Below, in pieces: positions 27,177 through 36,585 of a stretch of 64,000 bases of DNA. The DNA comes from Bacillus tuaregi (lineage in GTDB: Bacteria; Bacillota; Bacilli; Bacillales; Cytobacillaceae). The first letter of the stretch is position 1, and each line of letters starts with the position of its first letter. Position numbers and translations under genes: made by a program. Location of the stretch: assembly GCF_900104575.1 (NCBI RefSeq), contig NZ_LT629731.1, positions 1,099,051 to 1,163,050 on the forward strand, given 5' to 3'. A model generated the notes under the pieces. That model made no database searches. It saw nothing but the letters and a program-made list of their open reading frames with translations, and was not told the origin of the DNA.

Positions 27177-28067
27177 ATGACAACACAAACAAATCAATTA
27201 AAAGTAGTGCCTGTGGCAGGGAGAATTGGAGCAGAGGTTCAAGGAGTAAAATTAAGTAAGGACTTAGATGCAACCGTATTACAAGAAATTAAGCAGCTAC
27301 TAAATGAATACAAGGTTCTATTTTTCAGAGAGCAACATCATTTAAACGATAATAGCCAGGAAGACTTTGCTGAATTGCTGGGTCAGCCATATGCTCATCC
27401 AACTGTTCCTGTGAAGGAGAATTCAAGCGCTATTCTTGAATTAGATTCCATACAAGGGGCAAAGGCAAACCATTGGCATACAGATGTTACCTTTGTTCCA
27501 GAAGTTCCTAAATACTCTATTTTAAGAGGTGTAACGATTCCAAGTGTGGGTGGTGATACGGTTTGGGCAAATACCAATACTGCATATGAAGGGTTGCCTG
27601 AAGAATTGAAAAAATTAGCAGATGAATTATGGGCCATTCATTCAAATGAATTTGATTATGCCCAATTAGCAGCAAAGGCAACTAATGAACAGGACGAAGT
27701 CAGACAAAGATATCGATCAGTATTTGAATCAACTGTTTATAAAACAAAACATCCAGTTGTTCATGTGCATGCTGAAACAGGTAAAAAACATTTATTACTA
27801 GGAGGCTTTGTTGGAAAATTGGAGGGTTATAGTACAAGTGAATCGGAAAAAATATTTAGCCTCCTTCAATCATACGTTACTCGTCTAGAAAATACAGTCC
27901 GTTGGAAATGGACTGAAGGGGATGTTGTGATTTGGGATAACTTAGCCACACAACATTATGCTGTCGCAGATTACGATGAGCACCGTATTGTACGAAGAGT
28001 GACAGTTGGAAAAGACATACCTGTTAACAAGGAAAATCAGCGAAGCACATTTATAACTAAAAAATAA
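27177..28067 (+). CDS. tauD: TauD/TfdA-family 2-oxoglutarate-dependent dioxygenase
   Basis: Fe(II)/2-oxoglutarate dioxygenase of 296 residues. The iron facial triad is visible: HWHTD near residues 99-103 supplies His and Asp, and the distal His lies in NLATQHYAVADY near 261. The Arg that binds 2-oxoglutarate is expected in HRIVRRVTV. Taurine or alkanesulfonate desulfonation, releasing sulfite, is the likely role given the ssu-type transporter and YezD. Related enzymes act on other substrates, so taurine itself is not certain. Confidence 0.85.
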   Translation: MTTQTNQLKVVPVAGRIGAEVQGVKLSKDLDATVLQEIKQLLNEYKVLFFREQHHLNDNSQEDFAELLGQPYAHPTVPVKENSSAILELDSIQGAKANHWHTDVTFVPEVPKYSILRGVTIPSVGGDTVWANTNTAYEGLPEELKKLADELWAIHSNEFDYAQLAAKATNEQDEVRQRYRSVFESTVYKTKHPVVHVHAETGKKHLLLGGFVGKLEGYSTSESEKIFSLLQSYVTRLENTVRWKWTEGDVVIWDNLATQHYAVADYDEHRIVRRVTVGKDIPVNKENQRSTFITKK

Positions 28068-28080
28068 TGAACTTGTAACA

Positions 28081-28126
28081 TGAGATTCAATAAAGAGTAG
28101 GAGCCTTTCCCTTTATTGAATCTCTA
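28081..28126 (+). promoter_or_regulatory. Hairpin between tauD and ssuA (conserved element 3)
   Basis: GAGATTCAATAAAG pairs with CTTTATTGAATCTC. The arm is almost the same as in the tauD and ssuB leaders, but there is no preceding small palindrome and only a short T tract, so partial termination is likely. Confidence 0.7.
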
Positions 28127-28186
28127 CTATATTGATGTAAATCACTATTCAATTGATAAACAGGAATAGTAAGCTAGGAGGTAACC

Positions 28187-29188
28187 ATGAAAAAAAATCG
28201 AAAAAGATTAATAGGATCGGTCTTTATATTTATTATAGCGATTTTTTTAATAGGATGCAGTACAGGAGTAAGTTCATCAACCCAAAAGGGTAAAAAAGAT
28301 GAGTCAATCGTAGTCAACATAGCATTAAATGGCAAAATGAGTCCATTAACAATTGGAAGAGATAAAGGTTGGTTTGAGGAGGAGTTTTCTAAGTTAAATG
28401 CGAAAATTGAGTGGAGTGAGTTTACAAGTGGTCCTCCGCTTCTTGAATCACTGGCAGCCAATCATGTTGACATATCTTTTCTTGGTGACGGGGCACTTAT
28501 TGCAGGGTTAGATAAGGATCTGCCTTTCGAAGTAATTGCTCAAACTAGTAACGGAAAATCAAATGTACGAATCATTACTCCTAATGACAGCGAGATTAAG
28601 AGTATTGAAGATTTAAAAGGGAAAAAAGTTGGAGTAGCATCAGGAACAACCGGGCATGTTTATTTAGCTAAGGCACTAAAATATCATGGTTTAACACTTG
28701 ATGATGTTAGAATTATTAATCTTCAACCTGATGATGCTCAATCTGCTTTCGAAACAAAACAATTGGATGCATGGGCAGTCTGGGAACCTTATAAAACTAA
28801 TAATGTTGAAAAAGGAATTGCGAAAGAATTAAATGTAGATGGAGAGATACTGGCACCTGGAGCTATTATTGCTCGTACTGGTTTTGCAAAGGAACATCCA
28901 GAAATGGTTGAAGCTTATTTGAAAGCTTATAAAAAATCTGCTGACTGGAGAATTGAGCATCCAGATGAAGCATCAGAAATTTATGCAGAGGTAACTAAAA
29001 TACCAGTTGAAACGATAAAAAAAATCATTACAGCTGATGAACCAGATATTTTCTTCAGTAAAGAATCAATAAAAGCACAGCAAGAGTCAATTGAAGCTTT
29101 GGTTAAAGTAGGTTATATCAAGAATGAATTTAACTTTGAGGAACGTATTAACTATAAATATATAGATAAAGTTTTAAACGAAAAATGA
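28187..29188 (+). CDS. ssuA: SsuA-like sulfonate ABC transporter substrate-binding lipoprotein
   Basis: A 333-residue lipoprotein with a signal peptide ending at Cys24 (FLIGCST). The NMT1/SsuA-type periplasmic-binding fold is seen in FTSGPPLLESLAANHVDI near 84-101, GLDKDLPFEVIAQTS, LKGKKVGVASGTTGH near 145-160 and the hinge AWAVWEPY. It follows tauD on the same strand and supplies the receptor that the divergent ssuBC pair lacks. The exact ligand is inferred. Confidence 0.88.
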   Translation: MKKNRKRLIGSVFIFIIAIFLIGCSTGVSSSTQKGKKDESIVVNIALNGKMSPLTIGRDKGWFEEEFSKLNAKIEWSEFTSGPPLLESLAANHVDISFLGDGALIAGLDKDLPFEVIAQTSNGKSNVRIITPNDSEIKSIEDLKGKKVGVASGTTGHVYLAKALKYHGLTLDDVRIINLQPDDAQSAFETKQLDAWAVWEPYKTNNVEKGIAKELNVDGEILAPGAIIARTGFAKEHPEMVEAYLKAYKKSADWRIEHPDEASEIYAEVTKIPVETIKKIITADEPDIFFSKESIKAQQESIEALVKVGYIKNEFNFEERINYKYIDKVLNEK

Positions 29189-29212
29189 GCAGGTTCATCC
29201 TGCTCATTTTTT
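29182..29212 (+). terminator. Intrinsic terminator after ssuA
   Basis: AAATGAGCAGG pairs with CCTGCTCATTT around a five-base loop, then T's. Confidence 0.92.
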
Positions 29213-29260
29213 AATATCTACATGTAAGCCGCCAAAAATAAGGTCGGAAACATTTTCATA

Positions 29261-29335
29261 TCACCGCTTGATGTAAGGTCTTAGAAAGCTTCCAACATTA
29301 TCTGCTCGGAAGGGTGCTTTTGTTATTATGGTCAT
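29261..29335 (-). pseudogene. Remnant of a MetE-like (YxjG/YxjH family) methionine synthase gene
   Basis: A 24-codon frame begins with a good AAGGAGATG ribosome site and reads TKAPFRADNVGSFLRP, which matches the conserved N-terminus of the YxjG/YxjH cobalamin-independent methionine-synthase-like enzymes. It then hits a stop, and no further family sequence follows before the ssuA terminator. The start region is intact but the rest of the gene (normally about 375 residues) is gone. Its position beside sulfur genes fits a lost sulfur/methionine gene. Confidence 0.65.
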
Positions 29336-29536
29336 TATTACATCTCCTTACAAAATATATGCGTAATTATATAAAAAATTTTTATAATTAGATAAGTATT
29401 AATTGAAAATATATATTGAAAATAATATGATGTATGTAGTTATCCAGAATGGCAAGTGGCTGAAGGGAATGTAATTTAGTCCTTAAGCCCCGGTACTATA
29501 CTAAACATTACCCAATTACATACCAATACTATTGTA

Positions 29537-29588
29537 TAAAAACACTTGTTTTCGAAAACAGTAAAAGTATCGAATACACGTGTTTTTA
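29537..29588 (+). promoter_or_regulatory. Nested palindromes upstream of mtlA
   Basis: TAAAAACAC (29537) pairs with GTGTTTTTA (29580), enclosing a perfect 14-base palindrome TGTTTTCGAAAACA (29547-29560). It may be a terminator or operator. Apart from this, the metE remnant and the sites listed next, 29213-29717 shows nothing else. Confidence 0.5.
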
Positions 29589-29611
29589 TTGATTTTAAAG
29601 GTTTTAAAGTT

Positions 29612-29633
29612 TTGACACAAGGGATTGTGACAA
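29612..29633 (+). promoter_or_regulatory. MtlR-type operator upstream of mtlA
   Basis: TTGACACA, six bases, TGTGACAA is an almost perfect inverted repeat. It resembles the MtlR box recalled for Bacillus mannitol operons (TTGnCACA/TGTGnCAA), although I recall a shorter spacer there. Confidence 0.65.
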
Positions 29634-29656
29634 AATTACGTCTACTATTCATTGTT

Positions 29657-29670
29657 TGGAAGCGCTTTAT
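29657..29670 (+). promoter_or_regulatory. Catabolite-responsive element (cre) before mtlA
   Basis: TGGAAGCGCTTTAT fits the CcpA site consensus TGWAARCGYTWNCW at most positions. It lies about 48 bases before mtlA, where CcpA would block transcription. Confidence 0.7.
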
Positions 29671-29717
29671 AAATTAATATCATAAGTGTAAAGCAAGTTA
29701 GAAAGGGAGTGGATAAT

Positions 29718-31640
29718 ATGTCCCAAGAAAATAAAAATATTAAAGTTCGCGTTCAGAAGTTCGGAAACTTTTTAAGTTCGATGGTAATGCCGAATATCGG
29801 CGCATTTATTGCATGGGGTCTTATAACAGCCCTGTTTATACCTACAGGCTGGATTCCAAATGAAAATTTAGCAGCTCTAGTTGATCCAATGGTTAAGTAC
29901 TTACTTCCATTATTAATTGGTTATACAGGAGGTAAATTAGTATACGATACCCGAGGCGGAGTAGTTGGTGCAATTGCTACAATGGGAGTAGTCGTTGGTG
30001 CTGATATGCCGATGTTCTTGGGAGCCATGCTCATGGGTCCAATCGGGGGCTGGGTGATTAAGAAGTTTGACACTCTAATTGAAGGTAAAGTGAAAACTGG
30101 TTTTGAAATGCTGATTAATAACTTTTCATCAGGAATTCTTGGTGGAATTTTAGCGGTTCTTTCTTATTTATTAATCGGACCGGGAGTTACGGCATTAACA
30201 ACAGTGTTAGTAGCTGGTGTGGAATGGATGCTGGAAGTCGGTGTGCTACCATTAACAAGTATCTTAATTGAACCAGCAAAAGTATTATTCTTAAATAATG
30301 CCATTAACCACGGTGTATTATCACCAATTGGAATTGAACAGGTAAAACAAACTGGCGAGTCAATCCTATTTTTACTTGAAGCAAACCCAGGACCAGGAAT
30401 TGGTATTCTGTTAGCTTATTGCTTCTTTGGAAAAGGGACGGCAAAACAAACAGCTCCAGGTGCAGCAATTATTCACTTCTTTGGTGGGATTCATGAAATT
30501 TACTTCCCATATGTCTTAATGCATCCAATGTTATTCTTTGCAGCGATTTTAGGTGGAATAAGCGGCGTATTTACATTATCAATGCTTGGCGGTGGTTTGT
30601 TGGCTCCTGCATCTCCAGGAAGCTTCCTTGCAATCCTAGCTGTAACACCACAGGGTGTGGGTTCATATCTTGCGAATATTGCTGGAGTTCTTGTTGCAGC
30701 TGTTGTTTCATTCCTTGTTTCAGTATTAGTTTTAAAAACAAGTAAATCAAAAGAGGGCAACTTAGAAGAAGCATCTCAAAAAATGCAAGAAATGAAAGGA
30801 AAGCAAAGCAGTGTAGCAAGTGCCTTAACGGCAAACCCAACTGGTGGAAACGTAGAGTTAAACCCAGAAAATATCAATCAGGTCATTTTTGCCTGTGATG
30901 CCGGAATGGGTTCAAGTGCAATGGGTGCATCCCTACTACGAAAGAAAATTAAAGAAGCTGGGTTAGGGATTAAAGTAACAAATATGGCCATTAGTAATCT
31001 GCCAAATGATGCGCAGGTCGTTGTTACACAGGCAGAACTGACACCACGGGCTCAGCAAAAGGCTCCAACTGCTTATCACATTTCGGTTGACAACTTTTTA
31101 TCTAGTCCAAAATATGATCAATTAGTAAGTCAATTAAAAGACGGAAACAATGGTTCTAGTGCACAGCAAACGGAGGTAGCAACTGAAAAGTCTACTAAAT
31201 CTGATAGCAATGTGTTAAAGAAGGAAAATATCTTTCTAAACAAACAATTTGCTTCAAAAGAAGAAGCGATTCGTTTCGCAGGACAAGTGCTTGTTGATGG
31301 TGGGTATGTAAAGCCATCTTATATTGAAGCGATGATTGCACGGGATCAACTAACCTCAACATTTATGGGAAATGATGTAGCGATTCCTCATGGTACAGAA
31401 GAAGCAAAAGCTGATGTTTTAAAATCAGGAGTAACAATCATTCAAGTTCCAGAAGGTGTAGATTTTGATGGGAACAAAGTCCGTTTGATTTTCGGAATTG
31501 CTGGTAAAGCTGGTGGACATTTAGAAATTCTTTCGGCAATTGCTGTTACATGCTCTGAAATGGAAAATGTTGAAAAAATGGCAACTGCGAAGTCCGTGGA
31601 CGATATTCTAGAGATTATCGGGTCATCATTTGAAAAATAA
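29718..31640 (+). CDS. mtlA: Mannitol-specific PTS transporter EIICBA
   Basis: A 640-residue membrane permease and phosphocarrier. An N-terminal EIIC domain of about 340 residues is followed by the EIIB domain, with its phosphorylated Cys in the IFACDAGMGSSAMG motif near 392-405. The EIIA domain follows (about 495-640), with the active His in VAIPHGTEEA near 554-563. The single-chain C-B-A order is the enterobacterial type; B. subtilis splits A off as MtlF. The start at 29718 follows AAAGGGAG. mtlR and mtlD follow. Confidence 0.95.
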   Translation: MSQENKNIKVRVQKFGNFLSSMVMPNIGAFIAWGLITALFIPTGWIPNENLAALVDPMVKYLLPLLIGYTGGKLVYDTRGGVVGAIATMGVVVGADMPMFLGAMLMGPIGGWVIKKFDTLIEGKVKTGFEMLINNFSSGILGGILAVLSYLLIGPGVTALTTVLVAGVEWMLEVGVLPLTSILIEPAKVLFLNNAINHGVLSPIGIEQVKQTGESILFLLEANPGPGIGILLAYCFFGKGTAKQTAPGAAIIHFFGGIHEIYFPYVLMHPMLFFAAILGGISGVFTLSMLGGGLLAPASPGSFLAILAVTPQGVGSYLANIAGVLVAAVVSFLVSVLVLKTSKSKEGNLEEASQKMQEMKGKQSSVASALTANPTGGNVELNPENINQVIFACDAGMGSSAMGASLLRKKIKEAGLGIKVTNMAISNLPNDAQVVVTQAELTPRAQQKAPTAYHISVDNFLSSPKYDQLVSQLKDGNNGSSAQQTEVATEKSTKSDSNVLKKENIFLNKQFASKEEAIRFAGQVLVDGGYVKPSYIEAMIARDQLTSTFMGNDVAIPHGTEEAKADVLKSGVTIIQVPEGVDFDGNKVRLIFGIAGKAGGHLEILSAIAVTCSEMENVEKMATAKSVDDILEIIGSSFEK

Positions 31641-31648
31641 AAAGGTTA

Positions 31649-31676
31649 GAAAGATGCTTCGGCATCTTTCTTATTC
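31649..31676 (+). terminator. Terminator between mtlA and mtlR
   Basis: AGAAAGATGC TTCG GCATCTTTCT stem-loop with a stable TTCG-type loop. Confidence 0.85.
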
Positions 31677-31722
31677 CTATTTATAGAATTATTTTATACA
31701 TACGAATACTCGAAAAGAGCTG

Positions 31723-33822
31723 ATGTCTATGCTGATAACAGCGAGAGAAAAGGCTATTTTAGAATTATTGATTAAAAAAAGCGGAAGGCATACGGCATTA
31801 TCCTTTGCAAGCTATCTTCATGTAAGTGTTAGAACCATCCAAAGGGATTTAAAGAATATTGAGAAAATACTTGAATCCTTTGATTTACAGATGGAGAAAA
31901 CAAGTGACAATGGGCTGTCGATTGTCGGATCCAATCAAAATATTTATCGACTGATTCAGAAGCTTACAAAAGTAAAGCCACAGGATCTTTCTTTAGAGGA
32001 GAGAAGACTGCTTTGCTTTGTGAAGATGATTGAATCCAAGGATCCGGTTAAATTAGCTTCATTGTCAAAGGATCTTGGTGTATCCATCACAACGCTAGGT
32101 ACTGATTTAGATGAATTAGCGGAATGGCTTCAGGACTATGGGATTGAGCTTGATAGAAAAAGGGGTGTTGGAGTCGGATTAACAGGTGAGGAAGGAAAAA
32201 TCCGTAAGGCACTGGTTAATTTTTATCTCATTTATTTTAATAACGAATTAATCGAAAGCTTAATTCTGCTTGCCAATGATCAAATTGAAAAGGACCGGAT
32301 TCTTTATTACTTAAAAAAATCCTATCTAAAAGTAATTGATGAGGTTGTTTATGAAAAAATAAAACATCTTCATACTAAACTGGCTGACAGCGATTATATT
32401 ACATTCTTAATTCATATTTGTATTTCTTTACAGAGGATTGAGATGGGATTTTGCCTTTCGAAATCTGAAATTGAGCTGGAAAATATACAGTCATCAGAAG
32501 AATTTCGATTTATAAAGGAAATTAGTAATGACTTTTTCCATCACTTCGCTATTCGATTGAGCGATATCGAAGCTGCTTTCCTTGTTATGGTATTACGGGG
32601 CTCAAAGGTCCATGAGGCAGAATACATCAATTATGATAGTGTGTTAATAGGCAGGTCCATAAAAAAGATTATTCAGCATGTATCAGAACAAATGAATAGT
32701 GATTTAACAGCCGATTTTTCTTTGTTTCAAGGGCTGCTGGCCCATATGGAACCCTCGATTTTCCGTCTAAGAAAAGGCTTAAGCTCGTTTAATCCACTAA
32801 CCGATGAAATTAAAAAGAAGTATCCCTTGTTGTATTTAGCTGTAAGTAAAAGTGTTGCAAAGGAATTTAATACGATTAAGTTTACGGATGATGAACTTGC
32901 TTATATTGTGTTACATTTTGGTTCAGCATTAGAGTTACGAAAAGAAGAAGTGCAGATACGCGCCTTAATTGTTTGTCCGACAGGTATCGGTACATCAAAA
33001 ATGCTGGCAAGCCGAATTAAAAAAGAAGTGCCGGAAATAACCGTAACAGATGTCGCTTCTATTAAGGAAATCCAGACAAGGGATGTTAGTCATTATGGGA
33101 TTATTATTTCAACTGTTATCCTGCCTGTGCTCGAAAGCTTAGAATATGTCTTTGTCAATCCCTTGTTGTATGAAAAGGATATTGAAGCTATCTATGATTA
33201 CATTGGTACTCATATTCCAAAAATCACAAGGCAGACCAACTATCATACTGAAATCAAAACATCTAAATTAAATAAACCAAAAGTAAAGCCATTAGCTGAT
33301 TTCATGCAGGAAGTGGATGAGGTTCAAAATAGTATTCGTGAAATATTACGTAATTTATCTGTCTATCGCTCAAAAAACAATCCAGATTATAAGCAATTTC
33401 TCAAGGAAATGGTTACCCGCTGTTCGGAACAGAAGTTGGTTTCCGACCCAGCTGGAGTTTATCATCAATTGCTGGCAAGAGAGACGAAAGGGGGTTTAGG
33501 CATTCCCGACACCAATTTGGCATTATTTCACTGTCGACATGAAGGTGTTGAAGAAATAGCCTACCATATCGCTCATTTAGAGACACCGTTTCGGTTGTTA
33601 GGAATGGATGGTAAACAAATGGATATTCATAATATCCTGCTGCTTCTTGCCCCTGAGAAATTAAATCAACTTCAATTGGAAATTATAAGCATTGTTAGTT
33701 CCATAATTGTCGAAGATAAAAAAGCAATCATGATTTTTTCATCAGCAAATGAAAAAGTCATCCGTGCAAAGCTTGAAGATACTTTTTTTGATTATTTGCA
33801 AAATAAATTTGTAAAGGAATGA
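31723..33822 (+). CDS. mtlR: Mannitol operon activator MtlR
   Basis: PTS-controlled transcription factor of 699 residues. Domains in order: N-terminal DeoR-like helix-turn-helix (about 10-60), a second winged helix, two PRDs (about 170-400), an EIIB-Gat-like domain with Cys in IVCPTGIGTSKM near 420-431, and an EIIA-Mtl-like domain with His in ALFHCRHEG near 600-608. Phosphorylation of these sites tells it whether mannitol and glucose are present. It lies between mtlA and mtlD, so the regulator is part of the operon. Confidence 0.94.
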   Translation: MSMLITAREKAILELLIKKSGRHTALSFASYLHVSVRTIQRDLKNIEKILESFDLQMEKTSDNGLSIVGSNQNIYRLIQKLTKVKPQDLSLEERRLLCFVKMIESKDPVKLASLSKDLGVSITTLGTDLDELAEWLQDYGIELDRKRGVGVGLTGEEGKIRKALVNFYLIYFNNELIESLILLANDQIEKDRILYYLKKSYLKVIDEVVYEKIKHLHTKLADSDYITFLIHICISLQRIEMGFCLSKSEIELENIQSSEEFRFIKEISNDFFHHFAIRLSDIEAAFLVMVLRGSKVHEAEYINYDSVLIGRSIKKIIQHVSEQMNSDLTADFSLFQGLLAHMEPSIFRLRKGLSSFNPLTDEIKKKYPLLYLAVSKSVAKEFNTIKFTDDELAYIVLHFGSALELRKEEVQIRALIVCPTGIGTSKMLASRIKKEVPEITVTDVASIKEIQTRDVSHYGIIISTVILPVLESLEYVFVNPLLYEKDIEAIYDYIGTHIPKITRQTNYHTEIKTSKLNKPKVKPLADFMQEVDEVQNSIREILRNLSVYRSKNNPDYKQFLKEMVTRCSEQKLVSDPAGVYHQLLARETKGGLGIPDTNLALFHCRHEGVEEIAYHIAHLETPFRLLGMDGKQMDIHNILLLLAPEKLNQLQLEIISIVSSIIVEDKKAIMIFSSANEKVIRAKLEDTFFDYLQNKFVKE

Positions 33823-33830
33823 AATGATAT

Positions 33831-34985
33831 ATGAAAAAGGTAGTCCATTTTGGTGCAGGAAATATTGGTAGAGGTTTTATTGGAGCTTTATTTTCACAAT
33901 CAGGCTATCATGTAACGTTTGTAGATATCGCTGATGAGATTATTTCTAGATTAAATGAAGAAAAAGCCTACAAAGTTAAAACAGCAGAGGATCAGCCAAC
34001 CTTTACTGAAATTAAAAATGTATCAGGTTTAAATAATATGAAGCAGGAAGAAGAAGTCGTACAGGCTATTCAGGAGGCAACGTATATTACCACAGCGATT
34101 GGTCCCAATATACTTCCGCATATCGCTCCATTAATTGCAAAAGGCCTGCAGGCTAGACTGAATACTTCAAATGCAAAGGTGTATGTCATTGCCTGTGAAA
34201 ATCAAATATCGGCTACAGACATATTAAAGGGTCATATTTTAAAAGCGTTGGATAATGATACAATGAAAAAAATGGAAGGCACGGTTAGCTTCTTTAATTC
34301 TGCTGTTGATCGAATTGTACCTATCCAGGACAATAAAAATTCACTTGATGTCCTAGTTGAGCCTTATTTTGAATGGGTTGTTGAAACAACAGACGATATT
34401 CCGGTAGTGGAAGGTATGACAAAAGTAGCTGATTTGGCACCATTTATTGAGCGTAAGCTTTTTACAGTTAATACAGGTCATGCTGTAACCGCCTATTTCG
34501 GATATTTAGACGGTAAAGAAACCATTGATCAAACATTAAATGACCCAGCTGTATATGAAAAGGTAAAAGCTACTATTGAGGAAACAGGTGCCTATTTAAT
34601 CAAACGCTATGAATTAGATGAAGCAGAGCATCAAAAATATATTAAGAAAATTCTAGGTCGTTTCCAAAACCAGCACTTAAATGATGATGTAACGCGTGTC
34701 GGTCGCTCTCCGATTCGTAAGCTTGGTGCAGAAGATCGGTTAGTAAAACCGCTTGTAGAGGCAAAAAAATTAGGCTTGTCATATCAAAACCTAGCAAGTG
34801 CCATCGCAGCCTGCTTACTATTTGATATACAAGAGGACCCAGAATCAGTAAAACTGCAAGAAATGATTCAAGAACATGGTGTTCCTTACGTTTTAAAAGA
34901 AATCAGTCATTTAGCTGAGACAGATGAAGCAGTCAAAACGATTGTAGATAAATATGAGAGCTTTAAGGCAGAGTATCGGAAATAA
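33831..34985 (+). CDS. mtlD: Mannitol-1-phosphate 5-dehydrogenase
   Basis: NAD-dependent long-chain dehydrogenase of 384 residues that converts mannitol 1-phosphate to fructose 6-phosphate. The Rossmann motif is HFGAGNIGRGFIG near residues 5-17. The catalytic Lys of this family is expected in the FIERKLFTVNTGHAVTAYFGYL block near 205-225, where ERKLFTVNTGH is well conserved. It follows mtlR after eight bases. Confidence 0.96.
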   Translation: MKKVVHFGAGNIGRGFIGALFSQSGYHVTFVDIADEIISRLNEEKAYKVKTAEDQPTFTEIKNVSGLNNMKQEEEVVQAIQEATYITTAIGPNILPHIAPLIAKGLQARLNTSNAKVYVIACENQISATDILKGHILKALDNDTMKKMEGTVSFFNSAVDRIVPIQDNKNSLDVLVEPYFEWVVETTDDIPVVEGMTKVADLAPFIERKLFTVNTGHAVTAYFGYLDGKETIDQTLNDPAVYEKVKATIEETGAYLIKRYELDEAEHQKYIKKILGRFQNQHLNDDVTRVGRSPIRKLGAEDRLVKPLVEAKKLGLSYQNLASAIAACLLFDIQEDPESVKLQEMIQEHGVPYVLKEISHLAETDEAVKTIVDKYESFKAEYRK

Positions 34986-35019
34986 ATGTACAGCTTTCAG
35001 TAGTGTTCAATATTCCAAT

Positions 35020-35053
35020 AAAAAGTCCTTCATCGTTTTGATGAAGGACTTTT
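35020..35053. terminator. Bidirectional terminator between mtlD and the MFS gene
   Basis: AAAAGTCCTTCATC pairs with GATGAAGGACTTTT around a short loop. Confidence 0.92.
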
Positions 35054-35056
35054 GTT

Positions 35057-36280
35057 CTATGCATCAAATGATTGAGAATTCACTTGTGATGTGCTGTTTT
35101 TTTCCTTCGTTGAAAAAAGGAAGAAGGCCATCAATAGGCCGCATGCTAAGATACAGCCAAACACAATAAATGGTAGTGAGAGATTTCCGGTTTTTAATAA
35201 CACTGTCGCCAAAAGGGGTCCGATACTGGCACCAATAAATAATATGAAGGTATATAGAGAAGTGGCGATACCTTTTTCGTTTCCGCTAAGTTGCCCCACT
35301 AAAGCAAGCATGGAAGGCACCACAACCGCTATTCCACAAACGAAGAGAATGCTCATTACAATCATCAGCCATAATTGCTGGATAAGCCCCATTAATAATA
35401 ATCCAGTAATAGAGGAAACAAGTCCGCTGATCAATACTTTTCTCATTCCAAACCTTTGTACGAATCGACCAGTAAAAGGAGATAAAAGCATTCCGATGAT
35501 TCCTGCAGCACGGACGTAAAAGATTTCTTGATCATTAAAGCTATAATGACTACTTAAGAAATTTCCTAAGGCAGTATACATCCCGACAAATGATAGTAAA
35601 ATCATAATAGCAATGCTGTTGCAAAGGATAAGCTTTTTTTGTGTGAATGGAATTTTGAATTTTTTTATGACAGATAAAAAATCATGGTTGCCATGGTGTA
35701 TTTCATCATTCGGTAAAATAATAATTAAGAGAATCGTCGTTATGAAATAAATAATGCTTAAAATAAGAAATACAGCATTCCAGTTGAAAGCTTGTTCAAT
35801 ACTAGAGCTGATTAGCTGTCCGACGATTCCAGCAATTAAAAAGCCTGAGCTGATAATTCCAATTGTGGTGACTCTTTTTGCTTGAGGATACATCATGCCA
35901 ACGTATGTAAGGGCAACAGGTGAAAAGGTTGCGGCAGCTGCCCCTTGGAGGGCTCTTAGAACAAGCAGACTGCTGTAGCTATTCGATAATCCTACTAAAA
36001 ACGTCACGAACGAAAAACAAACCAACCCAACAATCATCACGTTTTTCCGCCCGTATCGGTCTGAGAGGACTCCGACAAATAAACAGCCGGCTGCGAAAAA
36101 AATCGAAAATATGCTTCCTGCCCAAGCGGCCTGGCTAGCTGATAGGCTAAAGGTTGAAGCAAAAACAGGCAGCAGGGGGATGGTTACGTATAACGAACAT
36201 AGAACGACTAAGCCAGTCCAAAAAAGGATAAAGGTAATTCGATTGATATTTTGTAAGTCCATTTCTTTCCTATTCTCCAT
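35057..36280 (-). CDS. MFS transporter (drug or sugar efflux type)
   Basis: A 407-residue membrane protein with 12 predicted helices. The motif A loop between helices 2 and 3 is GVLSDRYGRKNVM near 70-82. The closest general type is the 12-helix AraJ/YtbD-like efflux group. I chose the ATG at 36280 behind GGAAAGGA. No regulator or operon partner is adjacent, so the substrate cannot be named. Confidence 0.8.
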   Translation of the reverse strand: MENRKEMDLQNINRITFILFWTGLVVLCSLYVTIPLLPVFASTFSLSASQAAWAGSIFSIFFAAGCLFVGVLSDRYGRKNVMIVGLVCFSFVTFLVGLSNSYSSLLVLRALQGAAAATFSPVALTYVGMMYPQAKRVTTIGIISSGFLIAGIVGQLISSSIEQAFNWNAVFLILSIIYFITTILLIIILPNDEIHHGNHDFLSVIKKFKIPFTQKKLILCNSIAIMILLSFVGMYTALGNFLSSHYSFNDQEIFYVRAAGIIGMLLSPFTGRFVQRFGMRKVLISGLVSSITGLLLMGLIQQLWLMIVMSILFVCGIAVVVPSMLALVGQLSGNEKGIATSLYTFILFIGASIGPLLATVLLKTGNLSLPFIVFGCILACGLLMAFFLFSTKEKNSTSQVNSQSFDA

Positions 36281-36585
36281 TGCTGTTTTCCTTTCCAAGT
36301 ATTATTTCTATTATGAATGAATTCATATAATTTGTAAAATTCAAAATTAAAAATAAATAATAAAGAATGATATGCTGTACAAAATGATTATTCATAGAAA
36401 GAGTTTTTTATTATTAGTTTAACTATCTAATTATTCGTTAAAGTATGAAATTTCCTTATTACTACTTATTAGATGCATGTACTTGTAGTAAAATATTACT
36501 AGGGAGAGTATAAATTCATTTCTTATAGTGATTGGGAGCAAGAAAGATATAAAATAAATAAAGATTTCTGGGGAGTGAATCAGCT

